Counted from the first letter of the stretch, positions 10,431 through 22,080 are shown. The stretch: 64,000 bases of DNA from Turritopsis dohrnii (GCA_027922465.2 BQMF02000483.1:1-64000), one strand, 5' to 3'. Made by a program: numbers and translations. The notes: generated from the sequence alone by a model not told the origin.

Positions 10431-13400
10431 ATGGACAATTTACCATTTACTACAAAGGGATTGCTAACTCAAATTGATCCTAAGTCCACTTTTGATGAAG
10501 TGTGCGAAAACCTAAAGGAGGAGCATCTATCTAAAGAACAACTGTGCACTCTTATGTCATGGCTTGTACAGTGCTGGATGTACTCATTAGATGAAGATAT
10601 TTCACAATTTGGACGATATTCTCATGGGATTCCAAAGAAGGTGCTACATGTAGAACACTTGCTAGAAATTGTGCGAAAAATATCATGTGAAAAGTTATTT
10701 TGTCAGGTAGTTTCTTTTTAGTGATTGTGTTCGGTGATTTTAAACTAATGATGTGACAATGAGGTTAATTGGAAAATACCTTGATTTATAGGTAATTTTG
10801 ACAGTTGTATTGAATCTGGTTGTGCTACTTTGCATTAAAGCATGTGGAGAAAATATGATAAATGACTGTTTCAGCAATAGTTTCGTTTATGTGTGTTGAT
10901 GATTTTTTTTATTTCAGGTATTGCTTTTGCTGCCAGAGGGAAAGAAGTCTCTACTTCTCCTTGATATTTCCCAGTACTTACTACAATCTGAACGCAATGA
11001 ATTGGTATGTGTACAACTAATAAAGGAAGCCTTCACAAGTTATTCACAGAACTTCATGTACGGGATAAACGCAACATCTTTGCATGCACGACACTTATTT
11101 ATCAAAAACTGTACCACTCTACTAAACTTAACTTCCTTAATACCATCAAGTAGTGCATATATAAACTGTTTTTATTTATTGGAAAACGTTTTGCCAATCC
11201 TTTCTAATAAATTCCGATCAACTTCATTTCAACTTGATAAATATGATGATTGTTCCAAATCAGACTTATCCATCTTGAATAAAATGGACATAGCCGACGT
11301 ACAAGTGTTGCACGTTATATGTAAGAAGTTATTGAGTTCTGTGTCTGATATACACTCCCATTGTCCAGTTCTTCCACCAGAAATGGATTTTTCAGAGTTT
11401 GTTGGACTGCTTCGAGCTGTTCTTATTAAATTAACAGATGAAATTATTGTTGAAGGTGGAGATGTACAAAAGATTGAACATGTTCTTTGTGATACCTTAC
11501 TTTATGTCCTTGTCCGCCTTAAGATATTCATTTTAAAAAGTGACTATGGAGATGTCAAAGAAAAATTACCAGAAACAAGCAATCGATTCTTTTATCAATG
11601 CTCAGAACTGTTCAATAAAAACGAGCTGGTTCAATATGTGTGCCGTTCATCTAATGCAAGTGAGATAGTTGAAATGTTGCAAGTTTGTGAGGATACTGGT
11701 ATGATCGTTGTTTTTTTTCTGAAATATTGTTGGAAACAGATGATGATATTTTATTGCTTCTATTTCTCTTACTATTCAGACAAAGAAGTTTTGAAAACTC
11801 TGTGGGCAGATGAACAAAGTATGGAGAAAAAATTCATTAAAGCTGTTAACATTGTAAATAATCTGTACTGTTGCTACGAGGATGTAGTGGATTGGCTGTT
11901 GGATTATGAATTTTTGATAGAGAACCAATGTGAGCAATACAGGTTATGCTTGAAAACATACTGTATTAACTATGGAACGTTATCGGTTGTGGAAAAGATT
12001 CTTCTGACCAACGTTAAATCCAAATTAGTGATGGAAAAAAGTTTGAAGTATAAAAGTTTGCAAGGGGTAAAGTTATACTTTTAGCATTTCCAATTCCAAT
12101 CTTGATTCAATGCATTCAAATTGGCAATCGTTGGTTAACAATATTTCTTCCTTTTTCAGGTTCTTTTAGATGTCTTATCTTATCTGTCCATTCCATCCTG
12201 CAATGAGTTACTGAAGTGTTGCCACCACATTTACCAATCCGAAGATGCGTTTCCATGGCTGTGTGATTTTGAGCTGTTTAGTATGACAGACCTTACTGAG
12301 ACCATCAACAAGATATCTAATGAAGAAAATCCTTCAGTTTTGTCGAAAATTGGTCGGTTTTGTTTGATATCACCCAGGAAAACATTAGCTGAAGTTCTCC
12401 AAAGAGTTTTCTGTGGCAATTTGAGTGCATCGGTTGTTGTAACAGTAAGCTCATATTTTCTTGGTACTAGTAGTAAGAAACTGATGGTTACAAGTGCTCA
12501 GGCTTGCTTGGTTGTTTCTACCGCCTTTTCAGCTTCATACTTGAGCAGTAGAGGTACATTTGCGTTAAGGTGATTGTGTGTGATACTTTCATCACAAAAT
12601 TCTCACTGGTCTGTTCTAACTTGTTGTTCGGTCAGTTTGCAGTTAATGGTTTAAACTTTGATTTTGATTAATAATCAGTAAACAATGAAACTCTGGAAAC
12701 CTTTATTCACCTACCAATCCTGCACCTCGAAACATTTTATAATTTTCTAGTTTCTACACGACAAAAAAAAATTTTTTTTTTCATAAGTCATAAAATTCAT
12801 CAATACCTTTTCCTTTCAGAGGGTCTGTTCACTAAGCCTTGCAGTAGACTTGTAGAGCAAATGCTAATCTCTCACTGCTCAACAGGCGGGGCTGATGTGC
12901 AAAGAAGTTTCCTAGTTTCCCTGCGTTCACCATCTAGTTTGACGTATATTTCAGGTTGTTGGACAATTTCCTTCACTTTTGGAGATGCAATTGTGCAAAG
13001 AAAACAAGACTTATCCTTCCTTCTATTTCATCATCAAAGAATGTTATTGTGAACACCAAAATAGAAATGATGCCTTGAAAATATTATCTCAATTGATCCG
13101 CGAACTGGTGAAGGTATATCTCAGGAATGTCATGAACTAAATGAGTGTCGTCAGTCTCGATTACTTTCGTAGTTTTTATTGTGTACATGTTGATTTGTTT
13201 TGTCTAATCGAGCAAATTTGCTATTTGAAGCTTTTAGTTGAGTGGATACAATTTTAAATAGTTGAGTGTACTGATTAGGTCAAATTACAATATATGAAAC
13301 ATTGTAGTAGTTCACTCTTTGACATGCTAACTAGGCCACAAGTTTTTCCACTGGTGAAATTCTCCTCTCATTTCATATAGAAGCGTCAAAATTCTAAAGC

Positions 13401-16400
13401 GAAAAAGTTGAAACTAGACCTAGTTTTTTTTTTTTGTTGCTAGGATATGAAAAGAAAGGATTGATTTTTCCGCTTGTCACGAAAACCAGCTTTATCGAGT
13501 TTGAAACGATTAGTTCGGTTTGATTTTATCATGGCGTCATCTGTACGTCGAAACTTACCGACTTTTCTTTTATAGGTATTTCCAAGTCAAAGTCATGTCG
13601 CCGTCATTTGTATGTTCGTCGTGCCGAATTTACTGGAAAACAGCTCGGAAAAGTTTTTCGATAGAACTTCTGCGCTCCAACTACTAAACGATTGCTTGCA
13701 AATAACCACTTCTCTTTCTGCTTATGCTTACCTGGTTCTACTACAGTCGCTGTTTCATGAACACTACTCTCCTTATCCAGTCATCATGGATGAATTTCTT
13801 CATAGCTGTAGGAGACATTTAGTAGATAAAATGGCTTCAAACTTTGAAGTCTTGAAATTATCCGAGCAAGAAGAAATATTAGATACAGTGAAGACACTAG
13901 CAAAACAATTAAGTAAGTCTCTTCTACTTCGCTTATGTTCGGCTAATGACTTTTTTGTTTTATTTTTTTTCTTTATGTGAGCATTGGCCTTTATCTGCCC
14001 AAAAATACCTTACCACTATACGTCCACAGCGTTTGTTTAAGAGAGAATGGGGTTCCTCTATCTGCTACAAAATCTAAACTGTATTCATTTTGTCGTTCAG
14101 ATTGGCTTGATGTGTTGTATTTCTATGACTTCTTTTGTGCTATTGGATATGTGTATCAGTATGCTGTACCCTCTTCGTTATTCCGTTTTTGTGACTTGAT
14201 GGGTAATCCGTTTTGGTCGGAAAGTTCATTAAACGGTAAGATTCCCTGTGGTTAGTCCCTGTGGTCACATCAGAAACTAAAGACAATGAACTGTCACAAG
14301 CAGAGTTAAGTGCTGTCATATGCTGACATCTCAGCAGTGAGAATTCCTTATTAGAGCAATGAAAAAAAGAGTCTGGAAACGAACAGCTTACTAATACCAA
14401 AATACTAAACAAACGAGATAAACGGATGATATCCTGTGAGGATTCCCTGCAAGAGAGCTCGTGACTTTAGTTTTCTTGTAATCTTCATAGCTGTTCTAAC
14501 TTTAAGGGTTATTTTAACTTCCATTTCCATGACAAGTAAGTATCTTTCTATGAGGCCAGTGAAAAGAATTATCCATTCAATTTAGTTTAAGTTCACTGTA
14601 AACAAAAAAACAGACTATGAATGGCCCTTCTTACATTGAGATCGTCGTTGCTGTACAGTACTTTAAATTAACCAATATTAGGTTTTCAATGTGACCACAG
14701 GGTTTTATGAAGAAATTACTAAATAAACTTCTACATAATATGTAGAATTTCTTAATTTCTTACTTTTTTAATATATGCTGGATCAAGATTATGTTCTTAG
14801 TTTTCTGAGTGAAAAAATGTGTATTGGAACGAACGTTAGGGCATTTTGACAGCTGTTAGCTCCATTGATAGTAGAAAGACATACCTTAATTAGAAAAGGT
14901 GGTTTTATCTGAGATGCCCTTTCTGCATGATCCTAGGAATCTATTTATTTGTTTTTTAATCGCAGTCACGGAAAAGTGGTTAGCACTTCTACAAGTTGGT
15001 GTGAGGTCGCTGAATGTGTTGACGTCACTCTTGCAGCATATGCCAGATGTCGAAGCAGACGAGGAGATACCGAACATTATTGAAGCTGTGACTACGGTGG
15101 GTGGGAACATTTTTTTAATCGTATCGTTCATTACTTTCACTTTTTCTTTTTTGGCTTTGCTTGTATCAAGAATGGTAATCTTTTCCCAACAATTTCCATC
15201 CATGTTGGTGCTTCATAATCGTCGAGACGCTTTGAATAAATGAGGGCGTACCTATTACCTGGATTTGAACGCCATTAGAAGTTACTGCACTACCATTACA
15301 TACATTCACAGTATGAATATCATTTAGATATTCTCTGAGAAAGTTCAGAAATTTACGGGGACACTTTTGGCCGACTGTTTACAATCGCTTGTGAAACGCA
15401 AGAAGATTAAGGTAACGCCACAATCAGTTTGTAAGGCGAATAATTTTTGCTTTACTTTTTCTCCTTCTATTCAATGAGTATGTTCATCTGACATATCGTC
15501 ACCATTTACATTAAGACGGTGAAAACACGTATAAAAGTATTTGGACAAATGAGGCCAACACTGAACCTTACCCTCACTAACCCAAACACATTTCAAAAGG
15601 TTTACCTCGTACGAATCTGAATGTAACGATATGTCAGACGAACATTTCCCAGTGGGCAAAATCTTCAAAAAGTAACTGCGATGAAGAGCATTTCTATTGT
15701 AGCAGTGTGTATATTTCTATAGAAATGCACTCCTCCATAGTGGTTTTTCAACAAATTTGCCCACTGGGATTGCAAGGATGTGTTGTCAATATTTTTCTTG
15801 TAGGATGTCGTTTCGTATTTCAGTACAAATCTTCAAGACGGTATGTGATTACCTCACCTTTCTTCCCACAATACTTCTCCATTAAATATCTTATTATTTT
15901 CTCAAGGAAAGGCTGACACATGACCGTTCAGCCATGTCCTCACTAGGTGTTTACTCATTTACAAACCCATCGAATTATTATGTAGTTATAATGAGTATTT
16001 AGTCTGAACAAACCTCGTTCCCAGGCTAATATCTAATTTTGTCTACAATATATCGAAATGTTCGATATTACATCATGATTTATTCCAAGTGGTGGTCCTT
16101 CCTTTTTGTTGTCGCGATCAAGGTTCGGGGTTCTGGGTATACATGATCGTTCGATGGTCTGCAGATTTGTGAGCAGGCGTTTTCTCGTCTCTCCTAGCAA
16201 CTGAATGCCATGGCATGTGTTTCGCCCTGTTCATATTCTTGCAAGCATTTCTTTCGCTGTATTGCGATGTGAGCAGTGATGAAGAAACACCGGTGTTTTC
16301 CAATGTGGAAGGTTATGTGACCCTGTTACACGAGTTTGCAAATTACTCGAAAGATATCAGTAATGTGAAGGTGAATTTGATCTTCTCTTTTTATGTTTTT

Positions 16401-17443
16401 TATGTTTTTTATGTTTTTATCCTATTAGTTGTCTGAAAAAAAATTACCAAAAATCACCTCAACTAAGTGCACTTCTATTGAGACGTTGTGATGGAGATTT
16501 ATGTGCCTTTCTATAGAAATGTACTCCTCCACAGTGCTTTTACAACAGATTTGCACGATGGGTTGTATTGTTCACATTGTTACAGTCCTGCTGTGGAGCT
16601 CTTGTCACTTCCTTTTCGATCTCTTAATACTTCCATCCACAAATAATTCATTATTCATCCATCATGGCAACCCTCGCCTCGTTTTCAAGTCGAATAATAA
16701 TGAGGTTTGTATCAGTAACAAAGGGTGATGATTCCTCAGGGGAAAATAATGATGAATTACGTCATAATTATTGAGATCAGAAACGAGGCGAAGACTGTAA
16801 CGATGGATAATTTACGGAAAGGAACATATCAAGGTTGTCAAGTAGCGGGAATCCTTAGTGATGAATGATTTCATGCGACTACTGAAAATCATAATGATTC
16901 AATCGACATGCGATGAGCTTAAGAGCGACATGTTTAATAATGACGTGTTTAATTTTGCATATGAGCAGTGTTTTTCCCGCTGACCGAGATCAGTTTTATC
17001 CATGTGCATTGTCCCTAACATCTTAATTTCTTTGAATTTTATCACTGTGGAATTTGAATGCTCAGTGAATATCTCGAAAAATATTTCAAGTAACTTCACG
17101 TAACTTCACGTAACTTCATTCCATTCTTCAGGTTCGAATACGTTTCATTATGTATTTTACCGAACAGCTTGTATATCTTTCGACCATTTTGAATGAAGGT
17201 GTGATGCAGCACATATCACTGCTGGGAAGGAACTTGGTAAAGATTGTGACTGGAAACTTGCATTTAGTTGACGGGGAAGAGAGAGATACATTGATGAATG
17301 AATACGATCTCCTCCTTAGTGCTTCAAGTAGTGACTTGTGTTTACTTTTGAAAAACAGATTTCACGATGGTGTAGTACATTTATTGGAGAATTCAAATTG
17401 TAATATTGTCGAAAACCACGAGACCGAAACGTTAAAAAAATAA
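10431..17443 (+). CDS. Large multi-exon gene of unrecognised family (~1000 aa, helical)
   Basis: Exons that join in phase: 10431-10706, 10918-11698, 11780-12066, 12160-12553, 12820-12896 (donor uncertain), 12955-13113, 13576-13912, 14966-15096, 15328-15411, an exon ending at 16370 (start unresolved, about 16240) and 17132-17443. The product is almost entirely leucine-rich amphipathic helices (for example LNLTSLIPSSSAYINCFYLL, ALKILSQLIRELVK, WLALLQVGVRSLNVLTSLLQ), with no transmembrane run and no catalytic motif. This suggests an ARM/HEAT-like scaffold, but I do not recognise the family. Its AATAAA overlaps the stop codon. The 81-base intron 11699-11779 is divisible by three and stop-free, so retention would add 27 residues. 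At least one small exon may be missing before 16240 because phases do not match there. Confidence 0.7.
11699..11779 (+). other. In-frame 81-bp intron
   Basis: GTATGA..CTATTCAG borders flank 81 bases rich in T and encoding a hydrophobic Phe/Tyr-rich string. The flanking codons join as ACT G|AC to give a Thr-Asp-Lys-Glu run. Intron identity is inferred from composition and splice sites. Because the length is 27 codons with no stop, an unspliced message stays open. Confidence 0.65.
13113..13575. other. Intron of the 10.4-17.4 kb gene
   Basis: No coding signal. It contains a T run near 13425. Confidence 0.4.
13913..14965. other. 1.05-kb intron of the 10.4-17.4 kb gene
   Basis: The donor GTAAGT at 13913 and the acceptor TTAATCGCAG at 14965 restore the frame. 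No domain is visible in the short open frames inside. GGTAAGATTCCCTGTGG and GAGGATTCCCTGCAAG at 14236 and 14440 suggest further repeat debris. Confidence 0.5.
15472..15647. repeat. Dispersed repeat, copy 1 (second copy at ~59.1 kb)
   Basis: The block with TATTTGGACAAATGAGGCCA, CTCACTAACCCAAACACATT and AAAAGGTTTAC recurs at 59160-59235 with about ten substitutions. The ends CATCTGACATATCG and CGATATGTCAGACG are inverted, so it is an inverted-repeat element. It abuts the next hairpin element directly. Confidence 0.6.
15648..15768. repeat. Short hairpin element with CCCAGTGGGCA ends, copy 1
   Basis: Terminal CCCAGTGGGCAAA and TTTGCCCACTGGG are perfect inverted repeats. Subterminal GAAGAGCATTTCTATTG, and further in TATTTCTATAGAAATGCACT, form an internal palindrome. 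Related copies lie at 16436-16563 and 18400-18517. It has no coding capacity. Confidence 0.75.
16436..16563. repeat. Short hairpin element, diverged copy 2
   Basis: Shares the internal palindrome (CCTTTCTATAGAAATGTACT) and the CTCCTCCACAGTG and CAACAGATTTGC blocks with the copy at 15.7 kb. The termini are eroded (the right end reads GCACGATGGG). Confidence 0.6.
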
Positions 17444-17485
17444 AAAGCTCAGTTTATTTTGTTTGTATTTCATATTAATTTTTTC

Positions 17486-18866
17486 TCATCTGTTTTCAAA
17501 TACCTGATCACGAATTGCTCGTTGACGACAGTTTCCTCGGATCTTGTTTGCTATAACTGGCGCGGAAATCTTTACCATAGCAACTGCAGCGAGCTGTTGT
17601 TGTTGTTGTCGTTGTTGTTCTTTAAACGTATTGTTTGAATTCTCGAAACTAAACAAAGAATAATAGGGGAGAAGTTTTTACCGGTTTAACTCGGGGATGA
17701 AGCTAGACAGAAATAAAAAGGTTTTGTGAGTATTTTCATCGAGTATTTGTAGTTGATTGTCGGGGAAAAGTGATTAACGTTTGGCGGGATGTTGAGAATT
17801 TTCTCCGACGACTTTTAAACGATGAGTGGAAGTCAATCATCGCCTTAACACGCCTTTACATTTGAATGTTTCATGTTGTCGAGCTGATGGGTTGTGGGTA
17901 CCTTAACCGCATTTCGCCATCGCAAAAGTTTGACAAACTATAAGAAGTCATACCTTTATGGATCAAAGTACACACTTAAAGGACATCTTTAAACGCTGTG
18001 ACTTCAAAACAACTCACCTATTACATTGTTTGTTCGCTGTAAGTCTGGGCAGGAGGAATTCTTTAACTCTTTCCATTCTTCCTGTGGTGTCTTTGTACTG
18101 ATGTCTGTGGTGTTGGCAACTCTGATGTGAAGAGGAACAATTTTGGTCATTCCCTGATCAGGACGTCTTCCATACTCTTTGTTCGATTTTTCAAGCAATT
18201 TTACAATAGGCTGTTTTTATTGGGCATTTACTTTGATCACATGACAATCAACAACCAATCCATGTTCGTTCTTTATTATCATGTTACCAAAGGGAGTGCA
18301 CAAGAAAACTTTATTTATATAGTTTAACATAACAATAGGAACAATAGAGATAAACAATATACTTTTATGCCTGTGAGTTTTCTAATGACTGGGCACTGTC
18401 CACTGGGTAAATCGTCAAAAAATCACTGCGACGAAGAGCATTTTTACTGAAATAGTGTATGTATTTCTATTGAAATACACTCCATCGCAGTGATTTTCAA
18501 CACATTTGCTCACTGGATGTGGAATAATGCACATTTTGCTTTTTGCACATTAAGCATATCTTTTTTTAAAAAAGAGACTTGGTGGAACCTTGAAGAATTA
18601 TGGCAAAAGTTCAACGAGATTATCATTAGTATCACCTTCATGAAATTCTCGATTTCTTCTCTCTTGGTTCCTTCCTGACTTCGTATAAGCTTTTCCGCTG
18701 CCATCCACTTTTCGCGCGTTCGTTTCCGATCGGCCAGTACAAGCGTTGGATCATTAGAAAAAATTGTAGGAAACCTCGCAACTGGTGATTCGTGTTTCGG
18801 ATTCAGACCACCGCCGGAAAAGCGTACGATGTTACACCGTCGATTTTGAAAAGTTTCGACAGTCAT
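17486..18866 (-). CDS. Reverse-strand gene of unrecognised family, 3 or more exons
   Basis: Reading on the reverse strand: exon 18866-18636 (starts MTVETFQNRRCNIVRFSGGG, ends ENFMK, phase 0), exon 18210-18018 (starts PIVKLLEKSNKEYGRRPDQG, ends NNVIG, phase 1) and a last exon 17648-17486 with a glutamine run (KEQQRQQQQ) ending RAIRDQVFENR. Donors GTGATA and GTGAGT and acceptors AACAG and TTTAG are present. The last exon enters in phase 2, so one small exon between 18017 and 17649 is probably missing from my model. The product is hydrophilic, rich in Lys/Arg/Glu/Gln, with no signal peptide or membrane segment. I do not recognise it. Its stop lies 42 bases beyond the stop of the convergent gene, so the 3' UTRs must overlap. 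Confidence 0.6.
18400..18517. repeat. Short hairpin element, copy 3
   Basis: Ends CCACTGGGTAAAT and ATTTGCTCACTGG, internal GAAGAGCATTTTTACTG and TATTTCTATTGAAATACACT. Same family as the 15.7 and 16.5 kb copies. It lies in intron 1 of the reverse-strand gene. Confidence 0.7.
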
Positions 18867-19495
18867 GTTGCCGAATGTATCGCCGTATGCAAAACGTTGC
18901 TGCGGTAAATAGCCTGTGTACCTATCGAAAAAAAAACAGTTATCATTTAAAATTCGGCAGATGCTATTGGTTCCAGGCTAGTGTTTACTGAAGATGTCAG
19001 TAAACAAAGTCTTCGTGTTTACTTTGACCTTTCATAAAGTCGTTTTCTTCTTAAAAAATGAGTCCGTGAGGCGTTTAGAGAATAGTAACAAACAAGTCTG
19101 TAAAGTTGCTGGAGCTTAAAACAACCCAACCATCAAATTTTATCTATTGAAGTTTTTCTTTTTTTATATGTATATAATTTTCTTATTTATGTGACGATTA
19201 AGGTGTGCTTACCCTGGTGTAATATTTGGTGGACGGTAAGTGTACGCATGCGTGGTGATGCCATAGTCATGTGATGCCATTGTTGATGAAGTGGCTTTAC
19301 CACTTATTGCTGCGTGGCTTGTGTGTGCGTGTCAGTAGATGCTGTTTTTTAGATTTTAATAAAACTCAGTTATTTGACGTCAGATGCTCTGTCATAATTT
19401 TGTCTACTCACCCATTAGCTGATGTAACGCCTGTGCTGTATAATTACATGTGGTATAATTACGCCCATTCGTAAGTAAAAACCGAAAACAAAGTC

Positions 19496-19578
19496 CATCT
19501 GGTGATTTGAGTTCATTAAAACTTATCACGTTTTTTCAAACGTTTTTATAAGACCTAATAAACTCAAATTGTCAGATG
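19496..19578. repeat. 83-bp hairpin
   Basis: Arms CATCTGGTGATTTGAGTTCA and its inverse copy ending CAAATTGTCAGATG pair over about 22 bases with four mismatches around a short loop. Probably the remnant of a very short MITE. Confidence 0.6.
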
Positions 19579-19613
19579 AACCTTATCTAACCCGATGAAA
19601 AAAAGTCTGTTTT

Positions 19614-19651
19614 CTAATAAACGCCGCTTTTAAAGATGCGGCGTTTATTAG
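19614..19651. repeat. Perfect 14-bp inverted repeat
   Basis: CTAATAAACGCCGC and GCGGCGTTTATTAG flank a 10-base loop. The half-motif GCGTTTATTAGAGG recurs directly at 19658. It stands out as a GC-rich stem in AT-rich DNA. Confidence 0.7.
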
Positions 19652-19812
19652 AGGTTCGCGTTTATTAGAGGAAATACGATAAATGATTTTATGGATTGTT
19701 TGAATTAAGTGTAACTTGACAGAAAATCTTCAGATACAAACATGGGACGTGTAACGGTCATTTCTAATGCCTTTATGGAGGTATGGAGTGTGACCTTCCG
19801 CCGTTTGGTATG

Positions 19813-19940
19813 AGTCAATCAATCAATCAATCAATATTTATTTGATAAGTAGGTTATAAGATACAGACAGCTTTAAGGTGATAGGCCTACAACTAAAAAT
19901 AAAATAAAATGTTACAATATTATGTATCTAAAGTTTTTTC
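19813..19940. repeat. AATC microsatellite with AT-rich tail
   Basis: Four to five AATC units followed by ATTTATTTGATAAG. Such tails often mark the reversed 3' end of a non-LTR retroelement or SINE. No coding remnant is visible, so the element type is not assigned. Confidence 0.4.
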
Positions 19941-20586
19941 CCACTAAGAGTAGAGAAATCAAGTCATTCGATCAATTGATCTTTTGTTTCAGGATAAGTT
20001 TCATTCACGTTCATTGCTTTTTCGATCAGAAAATATGTGAGATTTTCAGTCAGAAAACCTTTTGAAAATTTTTAAGCAGGTATGGTTTCGTATAAATAAT
20101 AAAACCGAAATCATTAAGTCAATACTGATATAATATAAAGCCGGAAGAACTATCGCCCCGTTTTACTTCCACATTTAGTGGCGTTAGCGTCCCGTTCTGC
20201 GGAATGCAAAGCGTACTTTCTTGTAAGAGTTTGAACGTGGATTGTTTTATAAAAAAGGCGTCAGTAAGAGCTAGTGTAAAAAGGGGCATATAGTGGTGGT
20301 ACTCATACCTTGAAGTCTTTTCATGTTCTGAGAATACAAAAGACCTTTTCCCGAATTGTGTTTAAACCCCGTGTTATGGCTAAGCCATCAGGTATGTCCT
20401 CGTCTTATAGATCTTGATTGTTTTTATTACTCCACTATGGTATAGAAGTAAGAAGTGAGATTAATAAAGTAGTAACCGTAAGTGATTAGTAAAATAACAC
20501 ATAGAAACGAAGTGGCATTTGGGTAGGTGTTAGCACTGTGTTTGAACTGAGCTTCAGGAAAAGTCTATTTTATATGCTTAGGGACT

Positions 20587-20692
20587 GGTTACAAATGACG
20601 TCAACTGTTAGAGGGGGGGGTTAGGGGGGTGGGGTCAAAAATCTTGAATGGTTGACGTCATTTGTGAACAATCCCTTATAAGAACAAAGATT
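20587..20692. repeat. Dispersed repeat with inverted ends, copy 1 (copy 2 near 60.63 kb)
   Basis: Ends ACAAATGACGTCAAC and GTTGACGTCATTTGT are inverted repeats around a G-rich centre (AGAGGGGGGGG). The block GGGTCAAAA.TCTTGAA followed by ATTTGTGAACAATCCCT recurs at about 60655-60705. Confidence 0.65.
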
Positions 20693-20949
20693 TCCATATT
20701 AAAACTCGTCCATTATCTGTTCTGATATGACAGACAGAATATCATCAATTGGTATAAACATCATGCATCGATGAAAACATAGAAATGTCTGGTAATTAAA
20801 GATTTTTAAGCAATAAGACGTTTCCGTAATATCCATCAACTCGTGTTATGTTTTCTTCATATCACCTTTTTCATCTTCATCTGTTTCTTACATGTTTCTT
20901 CCTTGCCCTTCTCATTTCTGCTGATCCAAAAGAATAATAAAAAAAAAAT

Positions 20950-21984
20950 TCACTGCTTCTGATGCCTCGATATTCTGCGACCGTCGATATGCAGAAACTC
21001 GGTTTCCGTCACTTCATAACTTGTTGATTGACGTGAAAATTTCCTGTCGCGTTGTTTAGCAAAACACTGCAATCGGAACATACTGTGCATTCGGGAATAA
21101 ATGAACACGTTGACAACAGAATTGGACACCTGCAACAAATTCAACATGGTGTTAATGCCCCGTATGACGTCATAACCGCTTTTGTTGATTCCGACGTTCG
21201 AGTGTAGGATAATGTAAACAACGAATTGATAAAAGTCTACAGGCAGACTTAGAATTCCGAACACCATCACAACTGTACGTAGCAACTTTCGACTCTTTTT
21301 AGAATAGTTCTTGCGTTTCCAAGTGATGATGTCATCTTGTTTAACCAATGCGTGATTTATTCGATTGCAGAGCACGCCCATTATCGCTATCGCCACCACG
21401 TCACGCAAAAGCTGCAGCGCTGACGAACCCATTAACACGTGATATTTGTTTTTATCTGGAGTGCATGTTTTCATGTGGTACTCGATGTCTTCTTGCACAA
21501 TAAGAGTGCTCATGTAGGGTGATGCGAATCCGAATGCCAGTATGACCACACTTCCTATCCAAAAACTCATCTCGATGAAAGACAGGCGATCTGAAAACGG
21601 TTTGACCAAGGTGTGATATCTCTCAAAACTAATTAGAATCAATACACCTTGCGAGATCGTTATTGTGATCTGCAGTAACGAGGGAATGACCTTACATCCG
21701 ATTTCCCCGAAATGCCACTGTCGGAACTGTGTGATTGTCAAGTACATAAAAGCCAATGGGACGATTAATGACGAGAGAAGATCAACAACAGCGAGCAAGA
21801 TTAAAAACGCCTCGAATCTTTCAACAACTCGTCGTCTCCTTTTTGTACGGAAGCCGAACACGTAAATTACCAGGAGATTACCGACTATGCCAATAATCAT
21901 GATGATGGTCAATACGATAACTGTCACAATGTCACTTGCTGTCATGGTGATCTGATATTCGGCTGCCGTTCGATTTGCAGACAT
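20950..21984 (-). CDS. Class A (rhodopsin-like) GPCR, intronless, copy 1
   Basis: Seven hydrophobic segments in one exon. I prefer the Met at 21984 (MSANRT, an N-glycosylation site), giving about 344 residues. An upstream Met at 22080 would add 32. Counting from that upstream Met: GNLLVIYVFG of TM1 with Asn68, Asp100 in TM2, Cys129 at the top of TM3 paired with Cys206 in loop 2, and ERY at 153-155 in place of DRY. TM7 reads NSVVNVFIYS, so NPxxY has Val for Pro. The tail is short and basic. Ligand unknown; the overall shape is that of an invertebrate peptide/amine-type orphan. It lies 2.1 kb from a clear paralogue on the same strand, implying tandem duplication. Confidence 0.92.
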   Translation of the reverse strand: MSANRTAAEYQITMTASDIVTVIVLTIIMIIGIVGNLLVIYVFGFRTKRRRRVVERFEAFLILLAVVDLLSSLIVPLAFMYLTITQFRQWHFGEIGCKVIPSLLQITITISQGVLILISFERYHTLVKPFSDRLSFIEMSFWIGSVVILAFGFASPYMSTLIVQEDIEYHMKTCTPDKNKYHVLMGSSALQLLRDVVAIAIMGVLCNRINHALVKQDDIITWKRKNYSKKSRKLLRTVVMVFGILSLPVDFYQFVVYIILHSNVGINKSGYDVIRGINTMLNLLQVSNSVVNVFIYSRMHSMFRLQCFAKQRDRKFSRQSTSYEVTETEFLHIDGRRISRHQKQ

Positions 21985-22080
21985 GACTTCTTTATTAGAG
22001 AACACGTTGTGTAAAACTGACCTCAAAATTGTATGAGTGGTTATTTGTATGAAAAATCTCCGGATTATCGTGATGAACAC

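Larger units (their letters stand above)
18867..20949. other. Intergenic with several short repeats
   Basis: No gene visible. It holds two hairpins (19496-19578, 19614-19651), an AATC microsatellite at 19813 and a dispersed G-rich repeat at about 20587-20692. The interval 18900-19200 should contain the promoter of the 17.5-18.9 kb reverse gene. Confidence 0.5.

Noticed and set aside
11041..12066. Single long exon reading through 11699-11779
   Set aside because: The 81 bases have good splice borders, T-rich composition and a hydrophobic insert that breaks the helical pattern; an intron is more likely, though retention stays possible.
12861..13052. Continuous frame through 12955 as one exon
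   Set aside because: After the TATATTTCAG at 12954 a different frame gives a much better protein (FPSLLEMQLCKENK..LSQLIRELVK) ending at a proper donor, so an acceptor at 12954 is preferred.
10431..17443. Assignment to a known DNA-repair scaffold family such as FIRRM/C1orf112, FANCC or Gemin4
   Set aside because: Remembered motifs of those families did not line up with the exons; a function would be guesswork.
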